NCBI RefSeq assembly: GCF_000829515.1
Contig: NZ_JXRR01000015.1
Location: forward strand, 1-64,000
Length of the DNA stretch: 64,000 bases
Direction of reading: 5' to 3'
From: Jeotgalibacillus campisalis
GTDB lineage: Bacteria > Bacillota > Bacilli > Bacillales > Jeotgalibacillaceae
The translations under genes and the position numbers were made by a program. The notes below the pieces were generated by a model, which had not been told where the DNA came from, did not search any database, and was given only the letters and a program-made list of their open reading frames with translations. Positions 53,481 through 60,664 of this stretch are shown here, piece after piece; the stretch's first letter is position 1, and the number at the start of each line of letters is the position of its first letter.

Positions 53481-53927
53481 TTGAAAAAGCTAAATCCGGA
53501 AAAGTTAACTGTTGAATTCAGCTCGGGTGTAACGATGACTGAACCGGTAATCGGCCGTAAGTATACATTAACTCATTCCGACATCACTGCAGACCTTTTT
53601 CTTATAGTTGGTCTGCAGTTTGCTTTTGAAAAGGTCAATGCCATGAGGGATGAAGTGCTTGCAGAATGGAAAATGGCTGATGGATTTCCATTTCTATACG
53701 TATATGTTTATATAGATGGGGAGTTTGGTCCGGCAGTTACTGCTGTGCGGGATGCGGTTTTCAGGCGGGAGCTGCCTCTGGCTTTAGAGGCAATCAGATA
53801 TGGAGATAGAAAATTCTTTGCAGTACATTCAGCATTAGACAATGCACCCATTTGGATTCATTTTGATTCAACAAATCCACTGTACGACAAGTTTGAGTAC
53901 TGGGGTACTCCTGGTGATTATAAGTAA
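53481..53927 (+). CDS. Staygreen-family protein
   Basis: A 148-residue protein with the SGR/Staygreen core: LNPEKLTVEFSSGVTMTEPV, then RKYTLTHSDITADLFLIVG, VNAMRDEVLAEW, and a HVYVHVDG-like YVYVYIDGEFGPA. Plant members extract Mg2+ from chlorophyll a; some bacterial homologs have the same activity in vitro, but the role in non-photosynthetic Bacilli is unknown. TTG 53481 is chosen since GGAAGGTGATCGG precedes it and the family starts there; ATG 53442 in frame lacks a good ribosome site. Possibly transferred, as it flanks an island. Confidence 0.85.
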   Translation: MKKLNPEKLTVEFSSGVTMTEPVIGRKYTLTHSDITADLFLIVGLQFAFEKVNAMRDEVLAEWKMADGFPFLYVYVYIDGEFGPAVTAVRDAVFRRELPLALEAIRYGDRKFFAVHSALDNAPIWIHFDSTNPLYDKFEYWGTPGDYK

Positions 53928-54102
53928 TTTGTTTAAACGAACTATTTAACAAAACTGCGGAGAAATCTTTCAAGTAGTGATTGTATAAATCCAGTAATTG
54001 TCCGTCCTTATCGTGTGAAATTTCATAATAGATAATCTTCACTATTTTATATTGTGTATAAGTTCTTCCTTGTGTTAAAGTGTCAAAACAAACTTCATAT
54101 GA

Positions 54103-54177
54103 ATTCCTTATATAACTATGGTGATATGGACCATAAGTCTCTACCTGGCAGCCTTAAATTGCCGGACTATAAGGAAA
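54103..54177 (+). ncRNA. Guanine riboswitch upstream of the nucleoside transporter
   Basis: P1 TTCCTTATA / TATAAGGAA encloses the purine-riboswitch core: TATAACTATGG, CCATAAGTCTCTACCTGGCA, CCTTAAATTGCC and CCGGACTATAAGG. The specificity base is C (ACTAT), so guanine or hypoxanthine is the ligand. A strong terminator follows, giving an OFF switch for the transporter. Confidence 0.94.
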
Positions 54178-54193
54178 GTCATTCTATACATGA

Positions 54194-54251
54194 AAAGTGT
54201 ATGGGGCTTTCTTTATATTTGGAGAAAGTCGCATACACTTTTTTATTTTTT
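54194..54251 (+). terminator. Riboswitch-controlled terminator before nupG
   Basis: AAGTGTATG...CTTTCT / AGAAAG...CATACACTT stem followed by a long T run, 85 bases before the transporter start. Confidence 0.9.
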
Positions 54252-54334
54252 CCTAATAGTGGTCTGACATCATACGACTATATAGAAATATAAGCAATGA
54301 TTGAAGTGAACACAACAATGGGAGGTAACTTGTT

Positions 54335-55528
54335 TTGAATTTTATTTATGCCGTTTTTTCTTTAATGGGTGTTCTATTTCTGGCCTGGCTATGGAGCAGC
54401 AAACGTTCTGCGATTAATTGGCGCATAGTCCTTACAGGGATTATGATTGAATTTTTGCTTGTTTTGTTCGTTTTGAAGATTCCATTTGGACAAGCCATCC
54501 TGAATAATGCGGCGCTCGGTGTTCAGAAGGTGATCGATTATAGCACGGAAGGAATCATGTTCGTCTTCGGAGGTTTTTATGAAGAAGGGACTAATATCAC
54601 GTTCGTTTTTGCAATTAATGTCCTGGGTGCGATCATTTTTATTTCAGCGCTCATTTCTGCTCTTTATTATTTACGCCTCATTCCCTTCTTTGTGAAATAT
54701 ATCGGAATTGGACTTGGCAGGATTTTAGGTACAACAAAGGTGGAATCGTTCAATGCGATTGGCAATTCCTTTTTAGGCTTAGTGGAAGCCCCGCTTTTGA
54801 TCAAACCTTATCTTATAAAGTTGACCCGGTCAGAGGTTTTTGCTGTGATGGTTGGAGGAACCGCGTCGGCAAGCGGGGCAATACTGATAGGGTATTCCTT
54901 AATGGGAATTGATATGAAGCTACTGCTTCTTTCCGTTTTCAGTGTGCCGCTCGTTTCCCTCGTCATTGCCAAAATAATGGAGCCTGAAACAGAGGAATCG
55001 CAGACAAATGGTGATATCTCGTTAGGAAAGACTACGCATACCAATATATTTGAAGCAATTGCAGACGGTGCGTTGAACGGAACAAGGCTCGCCATTAATA
55101 TTGGGGGTCTGCTGATCGCCTTTATTGGAATCCTGGCATTAATTAACGGTCTGCTTGGTCTGCTCAACACAGAGCTTTCCACCATTTTTGGCTATATTTT
55201 CTATCCTTTGGCGGTACTGATCGGCATTCCGATGGATGAAGCATTCAAGGCAGCCTCCATTATTGGTACCAAGCTTTCAGTTAATGAGTTTGTTGCATTC
55301 AGCGAGCTGTCGTCAGTCATGGATGAACTATCACCAAAGACAGTGGCCATTTTAACCGTTGCGCTTTGCAACTTCGCCAACCTGTCCTCCATTGGACAAT
55401 TAATTGTTGGATTAGGTTCCCTCGAGCCCAGCCAACAAAAAACTGTATCCAAATTAAGCTTCAAAGCAATTGTGGCAGGAACCCTGGCAAGCTTTATTAC
55501 AGCTATTATTGTCAGCATCTTTATATAA
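54335..55528 (+). CDS. nupG: NupC/NupG-type nucleoside transporter
   Basis: A 397-residue concentrative nucleoside transporter with about ten membrane segments. NAIGNSFLGLVEAPLLIKPY, EVFAVMVGGTASASGAILIG and ALCNFANLSSIGQLIVGLGS are the family signatures. The guanine riboswitch upstream suggests purine nucleoside (guanosine/inosine) uptake, as for B. subtilis NupG (YxjA). It starts at TTG 54335 behind GGGAGGTAAC. Confidence 0.92.
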   Translation: MNFIYAVFSLMGVLFLAWLWSSKRSAINWRIVLTGIMIEFLLVLFVLKIPFGQAILNNAALGVQKVIDYSTEGIMFVFGGFYEEGTNITFVFAINVLGAIIFISALISALYYLRLIPFFVKYIGIGLGRILGTTKVESFNAIGNSFLGLVEAPLLIKPYLIKLTRSEVFAVMVGGTASASGAILIGYSLMGIDMKLLLLSVFSVPLVSLVIAKIMEPETEESQTNGDISLGKTTHTNIFEAIADGALNGTRLAINIGGLLIAFIGILALINGLLGLLNTELSTIFGYIFYPLAVLIGIPMDEAFKAASIIGTKLSVNEFVAFSELSSVMDELSPKTVAILTVALCNFANLSSIGQLIVGLGSLEPSQQKTVSKLSFKAIVAGTLASFITAIIVSIFI

Positions 55529-55849
55529 GAATCATATCGATCTATCGCTTATGAGACTACTTTATTATCCAGGATTACACCGAAACATATGATTGTCGCT
55601 CTATATGGCGAGTTGAGATAAAATCATTGTCTGGCTTATTTGGTAAGAGAGATTAAATGTTTAGCTGAAGATTTTATTTGAAAACACGATTTCAGCAGTC
55701 ATTATATTTTTGACAATGTAAGATACAAACAAGTTCACATATTGGTGAAAGCAGATTGTAAGAAATAAAGTTACTAAGAGTAGCTAAAGAAGAAAAGATT
55801 GACAAGTGTAAGGATCAGCAATTATGATCGAAGTAATTAAATAGCATTC
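55529..55849. other. Intergenic region before the first manganese riboswitch
   Basis: About 320 bases without a supported gene. No clear terminator for nupG was found; a partial stem around 55585-55628 is too weak to call. The promoter of the following riboswitch must lie near its 3' end. Confidence 0.4.
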
Positions 55850-55940
55850 CTAAAGGGGAGTAGCTTTTACAGCACAGTCGTCAATACAGAGTTTCTTACT
55901 CTCGGCTATGTTGGCAACGAACATTGTTAGCAAGACCTTT
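55849..55940 (+). ncRNA. yybP-ykoY manganese riboswitch (first copy)
   Basis: Contains the conserved blocks CTAAAGGGGAGTAGC, TCGGCTATGTTGGCAAC and GCAAGACCTTTA. P1 pairs TAAAGG with CCTTTA. Downstream, GTAAAGGTT can pair either with ACCTTTAC (55936-55943, ligand-free) or with AACCTTT (55970-55976), the arm of a terminator; ligand-stabilised P1 would favour the antiterminator, consistent with a Mn2+-induced ON switch. Confidence 0.93.
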
Positions 55941-55968
55941 ACTGTTATGGTAAAGGTTAAGATTATAG

Positions 55969-56007
55969 AAAACCTTTGCCGTTTGCGGTGAAGGTTTTTT
56001 CTTTTTT
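55969..56007 (+). terminator. Terminator of the first manganese riboswitch
   Basis: AAAACCTT...CCG-TTTG-CGG...AAGGTTTT followed by TTCTTTTTT, 108 bases upstream of the antiporter start. Confidence 0.9.
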
Positions 56008-56114
56008 CAAATAGTTTGAATCAAAAAAACCACCAGATCTTGAATATGGAGAAATAGTTTAACTCAAGCCGCTTAATTCATTAAAGACACAAACTTTTTA
56101 AGGAGGAGATTGAT

Positions 56115-57072
56115 TTGACTTATTTATGGCTGCTGATTGGCTTTGTGCTCTTAATTAAAGGAGCGGATTACTTTGTTAAAGGCGCCTCAAGCATTGCGAC
56201 TGCTTTGAGGGTTTCCCCTCTACTGGTGGGTTTAACAATTGTCGCATTCGGAACCAGTTCACCTGAAGCAACGGTTAGTATGGTTGCTGCATTTGAAGGA
56301 AATGCAGGTGTAGCAATTGGAAATGTGATCGGAAGTAATATCTTTAATATTACATTTGTTGTAGGTCTGACGGCTTTTTTATTTCCATTAAAAGTGGAAA
56401 ATGAAACAATCAGAAAGGAAATACCGTTCACCCTATTAGCGGGGGTGGCCTTATTAATCTTAGTAAGTGATGTATTTTTGCAATCAGTCAGTGCAAATTT
56501 CATTACAAGAAGCGACGGGTTAATTTTATTAGTGTTTTTTGCAGTGTTTTTGTACTACATATTTGAAGTGGCAAGGCGGGATAGGAAAAAACAAGCAAGC
56601 GTCTCTGTAGATGCAGAAGGGACCTTCGTGGGGAAAGAATATCTTGTTTACGATCGCTGGTCTCGCTGCCATAATAGTTGGTGGAGATTTAGTTGTAAAT
56701 GGAGCGACTGAAATTGCTATTTCACTTGGTATGAGTGAAACGCTGGTTGGGTTGACCATCATCGCAATTGGTACTTCACTACCCGAGTTAATTACTTCGG
56801 TGACCGCTGCGATTAAAAAGGAAAGTGAAATTGCACTTGGAAATATTGTGGGGAGCAACATTTTTAATATCTTCTTTGTACTTGGAGCGGCTTCTGTCAT
56901 TTCCCCGCTCGCGGTCGATAGTAAGATATTTGTCGACGTCTTTGTCATGCTTATACTCACGATTGTACTGCTTGTTTTCTCGAGGACCAATTTTAAAATT
57001 GGTAAAGTAGAGGGAAGTATTCTTGCTGCTTTCTATATTCTGTATATGATTTATATTATTATCAGGAATTAA
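56115..57072 (+). pseudogene. CaCA-family cation/Ca2+ antiporter, frameshifted
   Basis: Two overlapping frames together make a full ~318-residue antiporter of the CaCA family (YrbG-like). The first (56115-56711) holds membrane segments 1-5 and alpha-repeat 1 (VAFGTSSPEATVSM, GNVIGSNIFNI); the second frame (through 57072) holds alpha-repeat 2 (IAIGTSLPELITSV, GNIVGSNIFNIFFVLG). The frame changes at about 56600-56635, after ...DAEG and before ...PSWGKNILF. Only one indel is needed to restore the gene. Start TTG 56115 follows AAGGAGGAG. The Mn2+ riboswitch suggests manganese export. Sequencing error, recent mutation or recoding cannot be told apart. Confidence 0.85.
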
Positions 57073-57168
57073 ATAGTTAAAACTAGTTGATAGAAAAGGG
57101 TAAATAAACTATTATTATAGTATTAGTTAAAGAGTTACAACTAGCGCTCCAAGTGAGCATATACACTC

Positions 57169-57260
57169 CAAAGGGGAGTAGCTTAAAGTTACAGTCGACA
57201 TAACCGTGATTTTGATCACCGGCTTAACTGGCAACACGCACGTTGCTTGCAAGACCTTTG
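57169..57260 (+). ncRNA. yybP-ykoY manganese riboswitch (second copy)
   Basis: Blocks CCAAAGGGGAGTAGCTTAAAG, GGCTTAACTGGCAAC and GCTTGCAAGACCTTTG match the family. Downstream, TTGGTGAAGG (57266-57275) can pair with CCTTTACCAA (57296-57305), an arm of the following terminator, so a complete antiterminator/terminator platform is conserved. Confidence 0.92.
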
Positions 57261-57291
57261 CCAAATTGGTGAAGGGATCTATATGAGGATT

Positions 57292-57330
57292 CAGACCTTT
57301 ACCAAGTAAAATTGGTAAAGGTCTTTTTAT
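57292..57330 (+). terminator. Terminator of the second manganese riboswitch
   Basis: AGACCTTTACCAA / TTGGTAAAGGTCT perfect 13-bp stem with a short loop and TTTTTATTTT. Confidence 0.93.
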
Positions 57331-57421
57331 TTTAACAGGAGGCGAAAACGATCTGAACTTTAACTTATAAATAATCGAAATCAATTACACTTTCAAATTA
57401 AAAAGGAGAAAACAGGATAAC

Positions 57422-57595
57422 ATGGACGCAGACAGTTGAAGGAAACTCTTCATTTCATTAACATTTCTAATGGTGGTTAACTTATACATTGTCACGATTA
57501 TTACGTTAGATAGTAAACAGCCGCCCAGAAGCATTCCGATCTTTGCTCAATCCAGTCAAATTGTAAACAATTTTGAATCAAATCTATTTAAATAA
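57422..57595 (+). pseudogene. 57-codon membrane-protein ORF interrupted by an in-frame TGA
   Basis: Behind AAGGAGAAAACAGG, ATG 57422 opens a frame MDADS-TGA-RKLFISL... that stays open for 51 more codons to TAA 57595. The TGA is codon six (57437-57439) and would read as Trp in a typical protein. The rest has one clear membrane segment (LFISLTFLMVVNLYIVTIIT) and the tail LDSKQPPRSIPIFAQSSQIV. It is the only frame placed to be the target of the second Mn2+ riboswitch. It may be a nonsense-mutated small protein, a recoded one or a re-initiating one (ATG at 57470). Not recognised as a known family. Confidence 0.55.
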
Positions 57596-57652
57596 GCTGG
57601 TTTGAAAGACCGTCAGCTGGTTCAGGAAAGCTGTAAGAGCAGGCAGATACAG

Positions 57653-57687
57653 AGGGGAGCATTCATTTTTAAATGGCGCTTCCTTTT
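57653..57687 (+). terminator. Possible terminator after the small membrane ORF
   Basis: GGGAGC / GCTTCC with a partially paired AT loop and TTTTTG; imperfect. The remaining stretch to about 57940 shows no other feature except a TATAAT hexamer near 57852. Confidence 0.45.
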
Positions 57688-57940
57688 TGTGTGCCACCAG
57701 ATAAGTACTTACTATCACTTTACAAGCTGGTCAAAAAGATCTCAACGAGAAACATAAGTGTTTAGAAAAAAACATACGATAAGATGAAGTTTTAAGCTGC
57801 TTCTGAAAAAATTTACAAGAATAATGTAGAATTTGTATTTTTAGCGTTGCTATAATAAAGACATGAAAAGTGCAGCCTTACTGATCCAGTATCTTCTTCT
57901 ATTTTTTTATAGAGAGGAATAAATCCCACAGGGGTAATGC

Positions 57941-57997
57941 ATGAAGAAACTAGGAGGCGTATTACTCACTTTACTAAAGGCAGGTGTGCGTTTGTGA
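57941..57997 (+). CDS. Possible 18-residue leader peptide of the ywaF-like gene
   Basis: ATG 57941, six bases after GGGG, reads MKKLGGVLLTLLKAGVRL and stops at TGA 57995-57997. That TGA overlaps the GTG start of the next gene (GTGA), a classical coupling junction. It is hydrophobic and could be a genuine small peptide or only a translational leader. Evidence is limited to spacing and geometry. Confidence 0.35.
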   Translation: MKKLGGVLLTLLKAGVRL

Positions 57998-58773
57998 CAT
58001 TTGAGATGTGGAGTCCATTTCACTACTTATTTATCATCAGTCCATTTTTACTTGTTATAGGATTTGCCTTCCTTTTTAAAAGGTGTGATGAGAAAACGCT
58101 GCGGATGACTGGTATATATTTGTCTTTGATTGGCATTGCCCTTTTAATCGGACGTAACATAGAAATTTACTTTAAGACAGAACAACTCAATCCTGAAATG
58201 ATTCCTCTGCAGATTTGTCACTTAGCTAATTTCTTTTTGTTTTTTGCATTTTTGCTTAAAAACAACGTTTTATTTTCGACTGCTTTTTGTTTTAATCTGC
58301 CAGCTGCTTTTTTAAGCATCGTGTTTGCTGACAGTCTGACAAACTATTCGACCATTCTTAATTGGCAGGGAATGGCCTATATTTGGGGTCACGCACTCAT
58401 TGTAGGCGTTGTTTTATGGGCTTATTTTAATGGTATGATCCACTTGGATTTTAAAATATTGCGGAGAACTGTGTGGGTGGTAACTGGCATGTTTTTCATT
58501 TCGATTGTCGTTAACAACTTGTTTATGAAATGGATGCCTGGTTTTACATCAAATTACTTTTACACAACCATCCCCCAGAGTGGAACGCCCTTGGAGCTTC
58601 TTTACAATATGGGTGAAAAAACAACGATACTCGGTTTGCAATTCAACCCCATTTACATCTTGCTTCTTCTCTGTGTCGGACTTTCAGTCGTTTTTCTGTT
58701 TTATGGGCTTTATTTATTTCTGAATAAAGTAAGGAAAGTAAAAAGCAGTGTTTACCGTCTGAAAGCTTCATAA
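57994..58773 (+). CDS. YwaF/TIGR02206-family membrane protein
   Basis: A ~259-residue integral membrane protein with about seven segments. PLQICHLANFFLFFAFLLKN and AYIWGHALIVGVVLWAYFNG with conserved PLQxCH and WGH motifs match YwaF (TMEM164-like) proteins of unknown function. GTG 57994 is chosen since the protein then begins VTFEMWSPFHY, as in the family; a frame open to ATG 57937 adds 19 unlikely residues. Its start overlaps a possible leader peptide. Confidence 0.8.
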   Translation: MTFEMWSPFHYLFIISPFLLVIGFAFLFKRCDEKTLRMTGIYLSLIGIALLIGRNIEIYFKTEQLNPEMIPLQICHLANFFLFFAFLLKNNVLFSTAFCFNLPAAFLSIVFADSLTNYSTILNWQGMAYIWGHALIVGVVLWAYFNGMIHLDFKILRRTVWVVTGMFFISIVVNNLFMKWMPGFTSNYFYTTIPQSGTPLELLYNMGEKTTILGLQFNPIYILLLLCVGLSVVFLFYGLYLFLNKVRKVKSSVYRLKAS

Positions 58774-58965
58774 ACGCATAAGTCAAGCTTGACATAAAGC
58801 GAAGTGAACGAATGAAAAAGATCTCCATGATCTGCTGAGCCTCGAAATACGATTCACCGTTTGTCCTTCTTCTTCCCCTTATATACTAAAAGAAGTATAA
58901 TTTTCCAGAACCCTTATTAATCCTCACACACCATTCCTATCAATTGTTTGATAACGTTCTATTCT

Positions 58966-59103
58966 TCACCTTATAAGGATCTTTAATAGAATCGAAAAAA
59001 TAGCATTCATAAAATCAAGTAAGTTGGACAAATTTTTTCGTTTCGTCCGTCTGTAATGGCGATCCTTTTTTAATATGGGGTATTCTTTCTCGAGGTCTTT
59101 CAT
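58966..59103 (-). CDS. Possible 45-residue basic protein
   Basis: Minus-strand ATG 59103, 11 bases after AGGAG, reads MKDLEKEYPILKKDRHYRRT, then a hydrophobic end (LLDFMNAIFSILLKILIR) and TGA. The basic head and hydrophobic tail would suit a small membrane-associated protein. It is the only frame of interest in the 446-base stretch between the YwaF-like and Nudix genes. Unrecognised and below normal calling length. Confidence 0.35.
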   Translation of the reverse strand: MKDLEKEYPILKKDRHYRRTKRKNLSNLLDFMNAIFSILLKILIR

Positions 59104-59219
59104 GAGGCAGCTCACTCCTATTTGTAAATTTATGTTTATTATATACTAGTTGAGATTGAAATCACAATCCACTTCAGAACATTAAGAAAATTTAAAGATA
59201 AAGGCGGCGGCTTACGTCA

Positions 59220-59630
59220 ATGAGAAATCGGGCAGCGGTAATATTGGTTCAAAAATCAAAAATTGCGCTTATTAAACGAGTGCGGGATGGAGAGGTGTAT
59301 TACGTTTTTCCTGGAGGTGGAATCAAAGAGGGGGAAACATCACGGATGGCTGCCAAAAGGGAAGCGCTCGAAGAATTAGGTGTGACGGTTCACATTAAAC
59401 AATGTTTAGCTGAAATCGAATGGAACGGCACCCAAAGCTATTATGCAGCAGAGAGTATAGGAGGGACATTTGGAACAGGAGAAGGCAAGGAATACACCGA
59501 CACAAAACGTGATCGGGGGACCTATTTGCCGGTATGGATTCCAATAAAGGAACTTTTAGCCTTGGATGTACGTCCAAAAGAAGCTGTAATGAAAATCGTG
59601 TCTCATTATTCGTCAAAAGCAGGGGAGTAG
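59220..59630 (+). CDS. Nudix hydrolase
   Basis: A 136-residue Nudix protein with box GGGIKEGETSRMAAKREALE then ELG and the VFPGGGI lead-in. The RAAVILVQKSKIALIKR start resembles small nucleotide-processing Nudix enzymes. Substrate unknown. The upstream GGCGGCGG is a poor ribosome site. No partner gene is evident. Confidence 0.85.
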   Translation: MRNRAAVILVQKSKIALIKRVRDGEVYYVFPGGGIKEGETSRMAAKREALEELGVTVHIKQCLAEIEWNGTQSYYAAESIGGTFGTGEGKEYTDTKRDRGTYLPVWIPIKELLALDVRPKEAVMKIVSHYSSKAGE

Positions 59631-59749
59631 AGGGCGACACACGTAACGGTTTGAAAAAACAGTTTAAAAAATCATCGGGTTGTGAAAGAATATAAAGAGA
59701 AAAATGGCTTGCTTCACAAATAAACACTAGAGAAAAGAAGGTTTTAATT

Positions 59750-60256
59750 TTGGATAACAATGATATACTAATTCGTCTGCGATATGCGCTCGATATAAAA
59801 AATACCGATATGGTGAAAATTTTTGAACTAGGGGGCGTGACTCTCACGAAAGAAGAAGTGGGGAAAGTTTTAACGAAAGCGCCTGATGAGGATGAACCGG
59901 CAGAAGACGACAACAGGATCCCTTGTTCAAATGACATGCTGGAGTCGTTTTTAAATGGCTTCATTACATTTAAAAGAGGCCCGCAAAAAGATCAGTCCGG
60001 GCAGCCTGTTAAACCGGACCGATCGATCAAAAATCATGCAAGTGTTAACAATGTGCTGCTGAAAAAACTAAAAATCGCATTATCTCTCACAAGTGAAGAG
60101 ATGATTGATGTGTTGGATGAAGCGGGTGTTCGGATTACAAAAGGTGAGCTGAGTGCCATTTTACGAAAAGAAGGACAGCGAAACTACAAGGAATGTGGTG
60201 ACCGCTACGCGCGGAATTTCTTAAAAGGGCTGTCGCTTCGTTATAGGGATCAGTAA
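59750..60256 (+). CDS. DUF1456 protein (YehS-like)
   Basis: A 168-residue protein with two DUF1456 repeats. The first starts DNNDILIRLRYALDIKNTDM and the second LLKKLKIALSLTSEEMIDVL. Each carries an (E/D)(I/L)..G(V/I) element before a three-helix unit. The family is common in Bacilli and enterobacteria, with unknown function. It begins at TTG 59750 (GAAGG 8 bases away). Confidence 0.85.
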   Translation: MDNNDILIRLRYALDIKNTDMVKIFELGGVTLTKEEVGKVLTKAPDEDEPAEDDNRIPCSNDMLESFLNGFITFKRGPQKDQSGQPVKPDRSIKNHASVNNVLLKKLKIALSLTSEEMIDVLDEAGVRITKGELSAILRKEGQRNYKECGDRYARNFLKGLSLRYRDQ

Positions 60257-60401
60257 TTAAAGAAGGGCTTCACGCTGACTAGACTAACGACTGGATCTAG
60301 AAAAAAGAGAACCTGTTACTTTCATTTGCAGGTAATTGCTTTTCGATTGGCTGGATGTGAGCCGACTTTTAAGAAAATAGGCAAAAAATCTCCACAGTAT
60401 A

Positions 60402-60636
60402 GATGATGAGGCTGGGGCAGAACTGTGAAAGTTGTATTGATTGTGTTTTTTTAAATAGTAAATTTGAGGTGAACGGAGCGGAAGGTGGCGACTCCTGCAG
60501 GATATGACGGCAAGCTGAGACTCCGCAGGACAAAGCCCTAAGGAGGCTCAAGCTCCCGTCCCGGCGGAAAGCGTCCGCCGAAAGCGCAGAGAACCGGTTT
60601 GATGAGGTTGAGACATTTGTCCCAATCTCATCTTTT
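60402..60636. repeat. Dispersed repeat, copy C
   Basis: About 235 bp with partly complementary ends, GATGATGAGGCTGGGGCAGA and TTTGTCCCAATCTCATCTTT. The core AAATTTGAGGTGAACGGAGC, GGCGACTCCTGCAGGATATG, GCGGAAAGCGTCC and GAGAACCGGTTTGA is shared with copies A and B. It lies between a + strand DUF1456 gene and the minus-strand P450 gene, so its T run could serve as terminator for either. Confidence 0.88.
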
Positions 60637-60664
60637 TTATATATTGTGTTTTTTTAATGTCTCT

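Noticed and set aside
53930-53945. PurBox-like AAACGAACTAT upstream of the nupG riboswitch
   Set aside because: No second, correctly spaced inverted CGAA core and too far from any promoter; probably chance.
54808-55185. Minus-strand open frames inside nupG and in the CaCA antiporter gene (e.g. 56168-56503, 56529-56990)
   Set aside because: Antisense shadows of strongly recognisable membrane-protein genes; no ribosome sites.
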